This document shows, in pieces, positions 20,448 to 29,322 of a stretch of 64,000 bases of DNA (position 1 is its first letter; each line of letters opens with the position of its first letter). The notes below the pieces were generated by a model. It made no database searches. It was given only the letters and a program-made list of their open reading frames with translations, and was not told the origin of the DNA. The stretch lies in the NCBI RefSeq assembly GCF_019711355.1, contig NZ_CP081297.1:186001-250000 (forward strand). The letters run 5' to 3'. Origin of the DNA: Qipengyuania psychrotolerans. GTDB lineage: Bacteria; Pseudomonadota; Alphaproteobacteria; Sphingomonadales; Sphingomonadaceae. Both the position numbers and the translations under genes were made by a program.

Positions 20448-21863
20448 CTATCCGTGGTCGGCCTGTGCCTTGGCGGCGAGCCGCTGGAGGTTCGGCATCG
20501 CCGCCATGCTCGCTGCCTGCATTTCGCCGAGGATCGCGAGGCGCTCGGGCGCATTGGCCTGGAGCCAGCGGATGGTCGGCGCTGCCGGATCGAGGCGGGA
20601 GGCTGACAGGAACTTGGAGACTTGCGGATTTTGCGCCCACAGGAACCGGTTCATTCCGGTGCCTGCCAGCGTTCCCGCATAACCGTCGATATGGTCGACG
20701 AAGGACACCGGCTTGCACAGCGCGTTCTTCTCCTCGTCGCTATCGAAGTTCGCTTCGATAAAGGCGCTCACAGCCGCGTTCAGAGTGACCAGCGGCACAT
20801 GGAGGAGTTGCAATACGATGCGATCTTCCTGCCATTGCGGGGCGACTGGTTTGGGACGCACAGCCGAGGCGGTGCAATCGATGTAGAGCGTATTTTCCGC
20901 CATCTTCTCGTCGCCGTGCTGCAAGGTCATGCGGCCTGCCTCGATCTTTACCACTCGGCCTTTGCGCACGACATTCCTGATATGCCGCAGCCGCTCGACC
21001 TCGCCCTGCGAGATAGTGGCATAATGGAACATCTCCGGCTCCACGTCCGTGTCGATGCGCAGCATGACCGTGTCCTGCTCGAGCTGCTCGAAGATGCCCG
21101 AAACCGTCTCGGCGCTGCCAGCAGCCTTCATGATCGCGATCTGACCCTTGAGCGTTTCTTCGAAGAATTGCTCGCCGGGCTGAACGAAGGCGCGATTGAG
21201 CAGCCAGCTTTCGCGCGGCTTTACCCAAGTGATCTGTTCTGCCGGAATACCCGCCTCCAGCAGCCAGACGCCGGCATCCATCGCTGTCTTGCCAGCACCG
21301 AGGATGCAATAGTGGTCTGGTAGGTCGCCGCTTTTCCAGAGGTCGGGCAGTGCGCCCGGCACGACTACACGAACACCTTCTTGTACGTCGAACTTGCGCT
21401 TGTGGGTCGATGGCACGGAGGTTTCGAAATAAGTCGTGTCGACCAGCTTGCGCCGGACTGTCACTTCGGTTTCCTCGCCGGAGAAGATGTTCCGGAAACG
21501 ATTGTCGCCAAGGTAATCGCTGTTCGCAAAATACTGGACGCGCCCGGTCGGCAGCAGGTGGTCGCGCATGACCGATTGGAAATAGGCGGACACTTCCGCG
21601 CCGCTGGCGAGCTCGAAATAGCCCTTGTTGGGGCCGTGTTCGTCGATGCGGTCATGGCCCAGCGGCACGCCTTCCACGCCGTAGACCGCGCTGGGCTGGT
21701 GCAGGGCGACAAAGGAATATGCGTCGTTCCAGTGGCCGCCCGGTGAAGCATGACGATCGACGAAAACGACTTCGGCCTTGTCGTCCTGTGACAATAGCGT
21801 GTCGACAAAGGACAGCGCCGTCGCGCCAGCTCCAACAACCAGATAGTCAGTTTCGATCGGCAT
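20448..21863 (-). CDS. FAD/NAD(P)-binding flavoprotein oxidoreductase
   Basis: A ~471-residue protein with an N-terminal Rossmann motif YLVVGAGATALSFVDTLL for FAD and a second nucleotide site YCILGAGKTAMDAGVWLLEAG. It resembles flavin-dependent monooxygenase-like proteins but lacks an obvious canonical FMO fingerprint, so the reaction is unknown. GAAGGGA precedes tandem ATGs; 21863 has the better spacing (7 bases) than 21869. Its stop overlaps the AGGAAG used by the next gene. Confidence 0.8.
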   Translation of the reverse strand: MPIETDYLVVGAGATALSFVDTLLSQDDKAEVVFVDRHASPGGHWNDAYSFVALHQPSAVYGVEGVPLGHDRIDEHGPNKGYFELASGAEVSAYFQSVMRDHLLPTGRVQYFANSDYLGDNRFRNIFSGEETEVTVRRKLVDTTYFETSVPSTHKRKFDVQEGVRVVVPGALPDLWKSGDLPDHYCILGAGKTAMDAGVWLLEAGIPAEQITWVKPRESWLLNRAFVQPGEQFFEETLKGQIAIMKAAGSAETVSGIFEQLEQDTVMLRIDTDVEPEMFHYATISQGEVERLRHIRNVVRKGRVVKIEAGRMTLQHGDEKMAENTLYIDCTASAVRPKPVAPQWQEDRIVLQLLHVPLVTLNAAVSAFIEANFDSDEEKNALCKPVSFVDHIDGYAGTLAGTGMNRFLWAQNPQVSKFLSASRLDPAAPTIRWLQANAPERLAILGEMQAASMAAMPNLQRLAAKAQADHG

Positions 21864-21899
21864 GGTCATTCCCTTCGGACGCGGTGCGACTCGCTTCTT

Positions 21900-22400
21900 C
21901 TAACCTGCTTTGCCGCTGAGAGCGGACAATTCTGCATAGATTACATCTTCGCTGCGGCTTGCGGCATTGCGCCAGCTGGTCGCGCTGTCAGCGTTCAGAA
22001 GATTGCCGCCCGCGTCGATCACCAGCAGGTTCGGCGTGCCGGGCAGCGTTGCCAGGCCGAAGCGCTGGGCAATATCCAGATTATGTCCGTCGCCGGTCTG
22101 CGGCATGCCCACGTTTACGAAAACCAGTTCGTAGTTTGCCTCGACCAGCTCGGCGAAACGCTGTGTTTCAAGCCATCCGGCAAGCGCGCGGCTATCGTGG
22201 CACCAGTTAGCCCCCATGACGAGCAGCACGCGCGTTTCGCGCTGGCCCGCGCGGGCCAAGGCGGCATCGACCTGTGCCATCGGATCGGGACTGACCGCGA
22301 ACGACCGGGCTTCAGGATAAGCATGCTCAGCGGCTTCGGGAACTGTCGCACAAGCGGCGAGGGCGAGCGGCGCAAATGTTGCGATTGCGATGCGGATCAT
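21900..22400 (-). CDS. Thioredoxin-like lipoprotein
   Basis: A 166-residue protein with a lipoprotein signal (lipobox LAAC, Cys about residue 17). The mature part is a thioredoxin fold with a single-Cys-type active site GANWCHDSRAL in place of CxxC, and the cis-Pro region LPGTPNLLVID. This WCHDS form is usual for the periplasmic thioredoxin_7-type group, whose partner is unknown. Located on the outer or inner membrane facing the periplasm. A member of a minus-strand gene series including ispG. Confidence 0.85.
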   Translation of the reverse strand: MIRIAIATFAPLALAACATVPEAAEHAYPEARSFAVSPDPMAQVDAALARAGQRETRVLLVMGANWCHDSRALAGWLETQRFAELVEANYELVFVNVGMPQTGDGHNLDIAQRFGLATLPGTPNLLVIDAGGNLLNADSATSWRNAASRSEDVIYAELSALSGKAG

Positions 22401-22449
22401 CGCGCAGACATAGCGAGGGCTGCATCGGACCGATAGGCCCCTGCGCAGA

Positions 22450-22995
22450 TTACATATTCGAGAGGATCATCTGTCCGCCGCGAATTTCGACACTGCGGAC
22501 ATGGCCCAGATAACTCTGGCCGAGCAATGACACGTCTAGGCCGTGGGGGATGACGATCGCGTCGACATTGTGGGCGACAATCCCGCCGACATCGATCTGG
22601 GGAATGCGCCGGATTACGCCGTGCACGTCCCCGCTTGCTCCGCGTCCGACAACGCTGACTTCGCTCGGGTCCCAGATAAGTCCGGCGGCGCGGGCATCCG
22701 CTGCAGTCAGAGCGACTACCGACGCGCCGGTATCGACCATGAAGTCTACCCGCGCACCGCCGATGTTGGCAGCGGAATAATAGTGACCGTCGCCAGCTCT
22801 ATCGAGCCGGACTTCGCCGTACCAATCGCCGCCCTGCTGAGCGGCAATCACCTCGTCGCTCGACCACGCATTGGGCGAGGAGTGGAAGCGTTTGACCTCC
22901 TGCGCAGGCGCTGGTTCGAGACCGGGGTGGTCTTTCACCGAATAGGCGGCAATGCCGGACACGAGGGCGACAATGACGAGAAGCGGCCTGATCAT
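22450..22995 (-). CDS. Retropepsin-like aspartic protease (TIGR02281 type), membrane-anchored
   Basis: A 181-residue protein with one N-terminal membrane segment followed by a retropepsin-like domain. The catalytic motif is DFMVDTGASVVALT; the flap region RGASGDVHGVIRRI and the C-terminal LLGQSYLG (second conserved turn) are in place. It presumably works as a homodimer in the periplasm; substrate unknown. It lies 49 bases after ispG on the same strand. Confidence 0.88.
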   Translation of the reverse strand: MIRPLLVIVALVSGIAAYSVKDHPGLEPAPAQEVKRFHSSPNAWSSDEVIAAQQGGDWYGEVRLDRAGDGHYYSAANIGGARVDFMVDTGASVVALTAADARAAGLIWDPSEVSVVGRGASGDVHGVIRRIPQIDVGGIVAHNVDAIVIPHGLDVSLLGQSYLGHVRSVEIRGGQMILSNM

Positions 22996-23044
22996 GACAG
23001 GCAGCTTAGTACGCAGGCATTAATCGCGCGTAAAATCGCTTGCT

Positions 23045-24184
23045 TTACTCGGCAGCCACCGCGTGGGGATCGAACGCTGTCGCATTGCCAGCATCGATTG
23101 CGGCGGCCTTTTCTTCGACCAGGCGAACGATGTGATCGAGCATGTCCTCGTTCTCGATGTGGTGGTCCTTGACGCCCGACAGGTAGACCATGTGCTTGCC
23201 ATTGCCGCCGCCCGTCAGGCCGATATCGGTTTCGCGCGCTTCGCCGGGGCCGTTGACCACGCAGCCAAGGACTGAAAGGCTCATCGGTGTCTTGATGTGT
23301 TCGAGCCGCTTTTCCAGCGCCTCGACCGTCCGGATCACATCGAACCCCTGACGCGAGCACGAAGGGCAGGACACGACGCGCACGCCGCGGGTTCTGAGGC
23401 CGAGCGCCTTGAGCATCTCGAAACCTACTTTGACCTCCTGCTCGGGCTCGGCGGACAGCGAAACACGGATCGTATCGCCGATACCTGCCCACAGCAGTGA
23501 GCCTATGCCGATGGAGGATTTGACCGTTCCGCCGATCAGGCCGCCTGCTTCCGTGATGCCGAGGTGCAACGGGCAGTCCACCGCCTCCGCCAGCCCGTGA
23601 TAGGCGGCGACGGCAAGGAACACATCGCTGGCCTTCACTGCCACTTTGTATTCGTGAAAGTCATGATCCTGCAGCAGCTTGATATGGTCGAGCGCGCTTT
23701 CGATCAGCGCTTCCGGACACGGTTCGCCGTATTTTTCCAGCAGGTCCTTTTCCAGGCTGCCCGCATTCACGCCGATGCGGATCGCGCAGCCGTTCGCCTT
23801 GGCGGCGCGCACCACTTCGGCGACGCGGTCTGACGAGCCGATATTGCCGGGATTGATGCGCAGGCAGGCTGCGCCCTTGTCGGCCGCCTCGAGCGCGCGT
23901 TTGTAGTGGAAATGAATGTCCGCCACGATCGGCACATTGGCCGCGCGCGTGATCTGGTCGAAATTCGCGGTCGATTCCTCGGTCGGGCAGGACACGCGGA
24001 TAATGTCCGCGCCGACTTCTTCGCAGCGGCGGATCTGGTCGATCGTCGCGGCGACATCTTCGGTCGGGGTGTTCGTCATGGTTTGCACGGTGATCGGCGC
24101 ATCCCCGCCGACCGGAACGTTACCAACCATGATCTGGCGTGACTTGCGGCGCTCGATATCGCGCCAGGGGCGTACTGAAGACAT
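23045..24184 (-). CDS. ispG: 4-hydroxy-3-methylbut-2-en-1-yl diphosphate synthase (flavodoxin)
   Basis: A 379-residue enzyme of the MEP isoprenoid pathway converting MEcPP to HMBPP using a [4Fe-4S] cluster. N-terminal TIM-barrel signature [12 protein letters not shown]; cluster Cys ligands in [12 protein letters not shown] and [11 protein letters not shown]. The GITEAGG motif is intact and length is normal for the bacterial two-domain form. The start [18 protein letters not shown] is typical of alphaproteobacterial IspG. Confidence 0.97.
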   Translation of the reverse strand: MSSVRPWRDIERRKSRQIMVGNVPVGGDAPITVQTMTNTPTEDVAATIDQIRRCEEVGADIIRVSCPTEESTANFDQITRAANVPIVADIHFHYKRALEAADKGAACLRINPGNIGSSDRVAEVVRAAKANGCAIRIGVNAGSLEKDLLEKYGEPCPEALIESALDHIKLLQDHDFHEYKVAVKASDVFLAVAAYHGLAEAVDCPLHLGITEAGGLIGGTVKSSIGIGSLLWAGIGDTIRVSLSAEPEQEVKVGFEMLKALGLRTRGVRVVSCPSCSRQGFDVIRTVEALEKRLEHIKTPMSLSVLGCVVNGPGEARETDIGLTGGGNGKHMVYLSGVKDHHIENEDMLDHIVRLVEEKAAAIDAGNATAFDPHAVAAE

Positions 24185-24346
24185 GAGCGGGATATAGAGG
24201 GCCTTCGATGAAGGAGCAATGACAGGCTTCGATCCTCCAGCGGTTGACAGCCGGGGGCCACTGCCCGCATCCCTGCATCACAACAAAACGGGATTTCGCA
24301 TAGCCAGGGTCGCAAACCTGGCCCAGGCCTGCTCAGGGAGAGCACG

Positions 24347-25660
24347 GTGTTTGCAAATCCTAACATGACCGACGGGCGCGGGATGCGCCTGTTCACGATC
24401 CTCATACTATATATTGCTCAGGGCCTACCCATCGGCCTGCTCGAATTCGCCGTGACGGGGTGGATGGCGGCCAAGGGCGCCACAGTCGGCGAGATTGGTT
24501 ATGTCATCGGGATGGCCGTTGCGCCATGGAGTCTCAAGTTCATCAACGGGGCGTTGATGGACCGTTATGCCTATTTGCCGATGGGCCGCCGCCGCGCCTG
24601 GATCCTGGCTGCGCAGCTGGTGATGGTCATTTCCCTGTTGCTCGCCGCGCTCGTCGATCCCGGCCCGCGAGACGCCGCAATCATTGGCGGCATTGCGTTT
24701 GCCGTCAACATGGCCACGGTTTTCCAGGACGTGGGTGCCGATGCGCTGGCCGTCGATATCGCCGAGGAAAAGGAACACGGGATAGTCTCCGGCCTGATGG
24801 CAGGCGGACAAGCCCTCGGCATTGCCATTTCGGCGGCGATTTCGGGGCTGATCATCTACAATTTCGGAACAGGTACGGCTTACACGACCTGTGCGATCCT
24901 CGTGACTTGCACCAGTCTCTACCTGGTCTGGGTGCGCGAGCGGGCCGGAGAGCGCCGTCTGCCGTGGAGCAAGGGCGAGGCTCATGCGATCAGCCTGGCG
25001 GTACAGGCGCACAGCTGGATAGGACTGCTCAGCCATGCATTCCGCCAGCTGTTTCGCAAGGACAGCCTTGTCTGGGTTGCGCCGCTGTTCCTGCGCGGCA
25101 TGGGCTATGGCACCATGGGAGTGGCGGCCCCTTTCATTGCAGCCAATTATGGCGGCTGGAACGAAGCCCAGATCGGTGCAGCTAATGGGACCGGCCAATT
25201 CGTGGCGGCCATCGCAGCCATGACCCTGGGCAGCTTTCTGTGTGTCAAATTGGGCAGCAAATTGGCACAGATCCTGACCTTGGGCCTGTTCGCCGGAGCG
25301 GCCGCATTGCTGGCCTTGACCGAACCCTTCTGGTCCAGTGAGGCGGTGATCTGGGCGGTTATTCTGGGATGGCCCATCCTGTATTACCTGACCGGCGTTC
25401 CCATGCAGGCCATCACGCTCGCCTTCAGCGATCCCGAGACCGGGGCGACGCAATTTTCGATCTACATGGCGTGTATCAATCAAGGGACAAGCTTCGCAGG
25501 TTTCACCTTTGCGCTCGTTTCCGGGGTCGGCGGCATCGAACTCGTCATCGGGCTTCTTGCCCTCGTGTTCACGCTGGCTCTTACCATCACGTTGCTGGTG
25601 AATGTGCCGTCAAGGCAGATCGAGGTGCCGGATGAGCCGCGAAATCCGCAAACGGCGTAA
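24347..25660 (+). CDS. AmpG-like MFS transporter
   Basis: A 437-residue, ~12-helix transporter related to AmpG permeases that import anhydromuropeptides. Conserved features: ILYIAQGLPIGLLEFAVTGW in helix 1 and FQDVGADALAVDI in the middle, where AmpG proteins carry a QD(I/V)xxDAL motif. The GTG start at 24347 is supported by AGGGAG six bases upstream; later ATGs lack it. The link to murein recycling fits the L,D-transpeptidases and MltA nearby but is inference. Confidence 0.85.
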   Translation: MFANPNMTDGRGMRLFTILILYIAQGLPIGLLEFAVTGWMAAKGATVGEIGYVIGMAVAPWSLKFINGALMDRYAYLPMGRRRAWILAAQLVMVISLLLAALVDPGPRDAAIIGGIAFAVNMATVFQDVGADALAVDIAEEKEHGIVSGLMAGGQALGIAISAAISGLIIYNFGTGTAYTTCAILVTCTSLYLVWVRERAGERRLPWSKGEAHAISLAVQAHSWIGLLSHAFRQLFRKDSLVWVAPLFLRGMGYGTMGVAAPFIAANYGGWNEAQIGAANGTGQFVAAIAAMTLGSFLCVKLGSKLAQILTLGLFAGAAALLALTEPFWSSEAVIWAVILGWPILYYLTGVPMQAITLAFSDPETGATQFSIYMACINQGTSFAGFTFALVSGVGGIELVIGLLALVFTLALTITLLVNVPSRQIEVPDEPRNPQTA

Positions 25661-25720
25661 CCTGCGCGTATCCTAACCGTTTCTCTTGCACTACGCCGCG
25701 ACAGGCGCTTGGGAGGGAAC

Positions 25721-26722
25721 ATGATCGACGCGACCGAAGAGACAAGTACGGAAACCCCTCTCCTTTTCGGGCGAGTGCTCGATGGGAATGGCGGGGCGCG
25801 TGAAATCACGTGGGACGAAGCGCAAGGGTGGGCACCCCAGGCACCGGGAGAGGTCCTGTGGTTGCACCTGTGCCGCAACCGTGAAGGCGTGCAAAAGTGG
25901 CTCGAAGCAGAGCTTCAGATGCCTGAACCGACCGCGGAACTACTCACCAGCGATGCCAACCGTCCGCGTGCCTTTCGCGACGGTGAAACGCTGGTTGCGA
26001 CCTTGCGCGGGATCAATTTCAATCCCGGGGCACAACCCGAAGACATGATTTCGATGCAGCTATGGTGCGACGGTGACCGGCTGATCACCTTGCGCCGCCA
26101 CCCCATGCAGACCCCGCGCGAGGTCATGGCGATGCTCGACCGCGGCCATGGCCCGTCCGATGCTGGGGCCACCATTACCTTGCTGGCGGAGCTGCTTATT
26201 ACGCGGATGAGCCAGTCCATCGTGGACATGAATCACGTGCTTGACGATCTCGAAGATGAAGATCCCGAAAAAGACCCAGAAGGCATGCTGGGCCGCATTT
26301 CCACGATCCGCCGCAACTGCCTCAGTCTGAAACGGCACATGGCTCCGCAGCACGAGGCGCTGGAGCAAATCAGCCGCGATTCCCCCGATTGGTTCGAGGA
26401 AGAAGACAGGCGCGAAATCGCTGAGAGTATTGCGCGGCTGCGCCGCTATCTCGACGATATCGACATCAGTAAGGAAAGCGCGGTCGTGTTGCAGGACGAA
26501 CTGCGTGCTCGCAGCCTCGCCAGCAGTGAACACGCGACCTACATGCTCACCATCGTGGCGGGGATCTTCCTGCCGCTGGGCTTCCTGACCGGTCTGCTGG
26601 GTATCAATGTCGGCGGAATGCCGGGCATGGAAGACCCGGATGCATTCTGGCTGGTGGTTGGCCTGTGCCTGGTGCTCTTCGTAGCGCTGATCGTGACCTT
26701 CCGCCGCCTGCGCTGGCTCTGA
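25721..26722 (+). CDS. zntB: CorA-family zinc transporter ZntB
   Basis: A 333-residue protein with a large acidic cytoplasmic domain and two C-terminal helices. The loop between them reads LLGINVGGMPG, the GxN signature in the ZntB version rather than the YGMN of Mg-selective CorA. It would move Zn2+ or other divalent ions. A GGGAGGG before ATG 25721 sets the start. It converges with nrsF with 4 bases between stops. Its place next to a metal-stress bufferin locus may be meaningful. Confidence 0.88.
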   Translation: MIDATEETSTETPLLFGRVLDGNGGAREITWDEAQGWAPQAPGEVLWLHLCRNREGVQKWLEAELQMPEPTAELLTSDANRPRAFRDGETLVATLRGINFNPGAQPEDMISMQLWCDGDRLITLRRHPMQTPREVMAMLDRGHGPSDAGATITLLAELLITRMSQSIVDMNHVLDDLEDEDPEKDPEGMLGRISTIRRNCLSLKRHMAPQHEALEQISRDSPDWFEEEDRREIAESIARLRRYLDDIDISKESAVVLQDELRARSLASSEHATYMLTIVAGIFLPLGFLTGLLGINVGGMPGMEDPDAFWLVVGLCLVLFVALIVTFRRLRWL

Positions 26723-26726
26723 CGAT

Positions 26727-27380
26727 CTACCAGCGCACCAATGGCGGCACAGCAAAGCGGCCGACGAGTGCCATCAGCACAACCGGCGCGGCGTGCCAGA
26801 TGCCAAGGTGGCCGATCGTGTCGATCGGGCATGCCAGGCCGTAAGCAAAGCTTCCGATTGCACCTGCCGCGATACCGGTGAAGGTGCCTGCAGCGCCGAG
26901 CGATACGGGCGCCCCGCGGCGCAGCCACATGACCAGCGCGCCAGCCGTCACCAATCCGAATGCTGATCCGGCAAGGAAGCACTCGAACCCGTACATATCG
27001 CTCGAAACCGAGGCGAACAGCCCGCTGGCGCCAAGCACCAGCAAGGCCGTCAGCGGCAATAGGCCAAGCATGATAGCGGACCAGCGCGCGCCGTCGTGAG
27101 TGTTGCCTACACGCGGACTGGCCATTCGCAGGACGGCAATTGCCGAAGCCGTTCCGGCCAGGCCCAGCATGCCGTTCGCAAGGAAGAACACCCCAGAGGC
27201 CTCGCCCGCCGCGATGCCGCGCCAAAGGCCGTCGAGCAGTTCGACGAGCACCACCGTGACTGCAGCGGAAAGAGCGACCAGGGCCGCACCGTGCCACAGG
27301 CGGATTGGCGCCACGGGTGCCAGATCGCCAGCAAGCTCGTCGATGAGGGAGTTGGGAAGTCTGCCGCGTTCGGGGTTCAT
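26727..27380 (-). CDS. nrsF: NrsF-type membrane anti-sigma factor (DUF1109)
   Basis: A 217-residue protein with six predicted membrane helices, matching the NrsF/DUF1109 family that holds SigF inactive at the inner membrane. Two Cys, at about residues 134 (YGFECFL) and 184 (YGLACPID), are 50 residues apart; as I recall, the Caulobacter NrsF has two Cys with the same spacing that are needed to sense stress. It lies one base after the sigF stop. It closes the minus-strand operon bufA1-doxX-sigF-nrsF. Confidence 0.9.
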   Translation of the reverse strand: MNPERGRLPNSLIDELAGDLAPVAPIRLWHGAALVALSAAVTVVLVELLDGLWRGIAAGEASGVFFLANGMLGLAGTASAIAVLRMASPRVGNTHDGARWSAIMLGLLPLTALLVLGASGLFASVSSDMYGFECFLAGSAFGLVTAGALVMWLRRGAPVSLGAAGTFTGIAAGAIGSFAYGLACPIDTIGHLGIWHAAPVVLMALVGRFAVPPLVRW

Positions 27381-27381
27381 T

Positions 27382-27912
27382 CTATTCGGCCTTTTCTACG
27401 AGCGCGGACAGCTTTTTCAGTCCGCGATGGATATTCACTTTGACCAGGCTTTCGCTCTGGCCGGTCTTGGCGGAGGCTTCTGAAATGGTCAGCCCCTCGA
27501 TCTTTACGAGTTCGATGGCTTCGGCCTGTTTTTCCGGCAGATGGACGAACAGGCGTTCCAGGCTCATGCGCGCCATCACGGCTTCTTCTTCGCTGTCTTC
27601 GGCCGCGTCGTGATCACCGAGTTCGTCTTCGGCAGAGCGATAGACTTTGCGCAGGTGGTCGATCCACCGATAGCGTGCGATGGCGGCCAGCCAGGGGTAA
27701 AACGCACGGGCGGGGTCCCAGGTTGCCCGTTTGGAATGGACTGCCATCATCACTTCCTGCACCAGGTCGTCGAGCTGGGCCGGGGCGACACGCCTCCTGA
27801 AATAGCGTTCCAGCCAAAGCTGAATTTCAGTGAGTAGCGCGCGGTACATATCGCGGTCGCCCTTTTGCGAGGCGGCCATCATCTGCGCCATGGTGGCTTC
27901 ATCGGCGATCAT
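27382..27912 (-). CDS. sigF: ECF sigma factor SigF
   Basis: A 176-residue sigma-70 of the extracytoplasmic type. Region 2 includes AQLDDLVQEVMMAVHSKRATWDP and PWLAAIARYRWIDHLRK. Region 4 has LPEKQAEAIELVKIEGLTISEASAKTG followed by ESLVKVNIHRGLKKL, the DNA-reading helix. Paired with nrsF directly downstream. The two divergent bufferin promoters carry the motif expected for SigF, so the operon is probably autoregulated. GGAGGAC precedes the start. It controls responses to metal and oxidative stress in Caulobacter; the same role here is inferred. Confidence 0.92.
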   Translation of the reverse strand: MIADEATMAQMMAASQKGDRDMYRALLTEIQLWLERYFRRRVAPAQLDDLVQEVMMAVHSKRATWDPARAFYPWLAAIARYRWIDHLRKVYRSAEDELGDHDAAEDSEEEAVMARMSLERLFVHLPEKQAEAIELVKIEGLTISEASAKTGQSESLVKVNIHRGLKKLSALVEKAE

Positions 27913-27937
27913 CGCGCGTCCTCCACGTGCATTGCTA

Positions 27938-28396
27938 TCACTTGGCCCGGCGCGAGGCGAGGAGCGCGTCGAGCGACAGCATTCCGCCGCCGCGCGAAAC
28001 CAGAATCGCTGCCATCGCTACCCAGAGGATATGCGTGGTCCACCAGGCTTCCGGATAGACGAAGATCTGGATCACGAGCGTCATGATCAGCAGCGACAGC
28101 GCCGCAAACCGGGTAAAGAGACCGGCGGCCAGCAAGATTGGAAACAGATGCTCCGCATAGGTGGCCATCGGGACTGCGATATCGGGCGAAATTGGCAAGC
28201 CGGTATATTCGTATTCGAACAGGAAATAGGCGTTCTCACTAATGGACAGTGCGCTGCCTTCCTCCACCTTGGTTCTGCCAGAGCGCCAGAAAATTCCGGC
28301 CAGCGCCGCGCGGGTGACCAGCAGAGCCAGACCTTCGGGCAAGCGCGAGGCGAGCCAGGCGGTCAGGCGGTCGTAGGGGGTCAACAGTTTCTGCAT
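27938..28396 (-). CDS. DoxX-family membrane protein of the bufferin operon
   Basis: A 152-residue DoxX/TQO-small-subunit-like protein with four helices: LLVTRAALAGIFWRSGRTKVEEG, then AEHLFPILLAAGLFTRFAAL and a long C-terminal pair. DoxX proteins are frequent partners of bufferin and MNIO operons (called BufD in some descriptions), perhaps with a redox or quinone role. It sits between bufA1 (57 bases upstream) and sigF (25 bases downstream). Confidence 0.85.
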   Translation of the reverse strand: MQKLLTPYDRLTAWLASRLPEGLALLVTRAALAGIFWRSGRTKVEEGSALSISENAYFLFEYEYTGLPISPDIAVPMATYAEHLFPILLAAGLFTRFAALSLLIMTLVIQIFVYPEAWWTTHILWVAMAAILVSRGGGMLSLDALLASRRAK

Positions 28397-28453
28397 AGGT
28401 CACCTTGCTTCATCAGCGTGGGCTGGCCGGAGGGAGGGACGGGAAAGGTCGTC

Positions 28454-28741
28454 TCAGCGCTTGATCGCGGTGAGCGAACCCTTGCCCTTGGGGGTCTCGA
28501 TCTTTTCGCAGGTGCCCTTCTTGACCAGCTTCCACGCATCGCCCTGGTAGTCGCGGGTGGAGGTGCCTGCGCAGCTGGTGCCGGGTCCGGCGGCGCAGTC
28601 GTTCTCGCCTGCCTTGGCGACGCCGTAGCACTTCTCCATTGGCGGACGCTTTTGCGCGGCGGCCGGGCTGGCGACCATCGTGGTTGCAACGCCGGCAGTC
28701 AGGGCAAGACCCGCGAGACGGGCGATAGATTGGCTGTTCAT
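28454..28741 (-). CDS. bufA1: BufA1-type bufferin precursor (DUF2282)
   Basis: A 95-residue precursor with a Sec signal peptide (cleavage after AAAQ, about residue 29). The mature part matches DUF2282/BufA1: [19 protein letters not shown], then TSCAG, then [12 protein letters not shown], giving four Cys in the family pattern. In characterised bufferins the MNIO enzyme converts selected Cys to thiooxazoles and the product buffers copper in the periplasm. The start [11 protein letters not shown] is chosen over an upstream in-frame ATG that would lie before the promoter -10. First gene of the SigF operon. Confidence 0.92.
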   Translation of the reverse strand: MNSQSIARLAGLALTAGVATTMVASPAAAQKRPPMEKCYGVAKAGENDCAAGPGTSCAGTSTRDYQGDAWKLVKKGTCEKIETPKGKGSLTAIKR

Positions 28742-28797
28742 GGCAATTCTCTCTCGAATGATGCGCCCCGACGATTGTCGCCGGGACTGGCCTGTCA

Positions 28798-28823
28798 TTC
28801 GGGAGGAATTCGAAACCGGTTAC
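28798..28823 (-). promoter_or_regulatory. SigF-type promoter for bufA1-doxX-sigF-nrsF
   Basis: On the minus strand GTAACC (28823-28818), a 16-base spacer, then CGAA (28801-28798). Transcription would begin roughly 50 bases before the bufA1 ATG. Identical in both elements and in spacing to the divergent promoter of bufA2, and to the SigF consensus of Caulobacter as I remember it. Confidence 0.82.
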
Positions 28824-28847
28824 TCGGCCACCAAAATTTTTCTCGCT

Positions 28848-28873
28848 GTAACCACCGGGTCCGGGGCGGCGAA
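28848..28873 (+). promoter_or_regulatory. SigF-type promoter for bufA2-bufB-bufC
   Basis: GTAACC (28848-28853), 16-base spacer, CGAA (28870-28873), about 50 bases before the bufA2 start. Only 24 bases separate it from the opposite-facing copy, so both operons should fire together when NrsF releases SigF. Confidence 0.82.
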
Positions 28874-28923
28874 CGGTCTTGTGTGCACCGACGCACATTC
28901 GAGATCACAAGGAACTGGATGCC

Positions 28924-29211
28924 ATGACGATTACCGCCCGCAAAACTGCCACTGCAGCAGCCGCTGCAGCTTTCGCTCTCAGCTCGATGAGCGCATTCGC
29001 CGCGCCCGCCCCTGCCGGAAGCAGCGGTTCGGCGATCGCTGCCGAAGACACTGTCCATTGTTACGGCGTCCACAGCTGCAAGGGCCAGGCAGACTGCGCC
29101 ACCAGCGAAAACGCCTGCAAGGGCCAGAACGAATGCAAGGGCCATGGCTTCAAGGCGATGAAGGCCGGTGAATGCCTGACCAGGGGCGGAACCATCGGCG
29201 ACATCGGCTGA
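28924..29211 (+). CDS. bufA2: BufA2-type bufferin precursor
   Basis: A 95-residue precursor with an Ala-rich signal peptide (cleavage after AFA, about residue 26). The mature part carries six Cys in the BufA2 pattern: HCYGVHSCKG, ADCATSENACKG, QNECKGHGF and a last AGEC. Such peptides are modified at Cys by an MNIO enzyme and bind copper in the periplasm. AAGGA precedes the ATG at 28924. It leads the plus-strand operon with bufB and bufC. It differs fully in sequence from bufA1 opposite. Confidence 0.92.
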   Translation: MTITARKTATAAAAAAFALSSMSAFAAPAPAGSSGSAIAAEDTVHCYGVHSCKGQADCATSENACKGQNECKGHGFKAMKAGECLTRGGTIGDIG

Positions 29212-29216
29212 TCCGA

Positions 29217-29240
29217 ACACCGCGCTTGGCGGCCCGGTGT
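29217..29240 (+). promoter_or_regulatory. Hairpin between bufA2 and bufB
   Basis: ACACCG and CGGTGT arms (6 bp) around a 12-base loop, just after the bufA2 stop. It could partly reduce read-through so that precursor exceeds enzyme, as is usual in RiPP operons. Weak stem, no T-run. Confidence 0.4.
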
Positions 29241-29322
29241 GAGGAGGCGAGCACCCCCCTTCGTCCGCCTCCGAAAACCCTCACCGGGTCGCCATTTCCC
29301 GCCATTTAACGGACATCAACAG

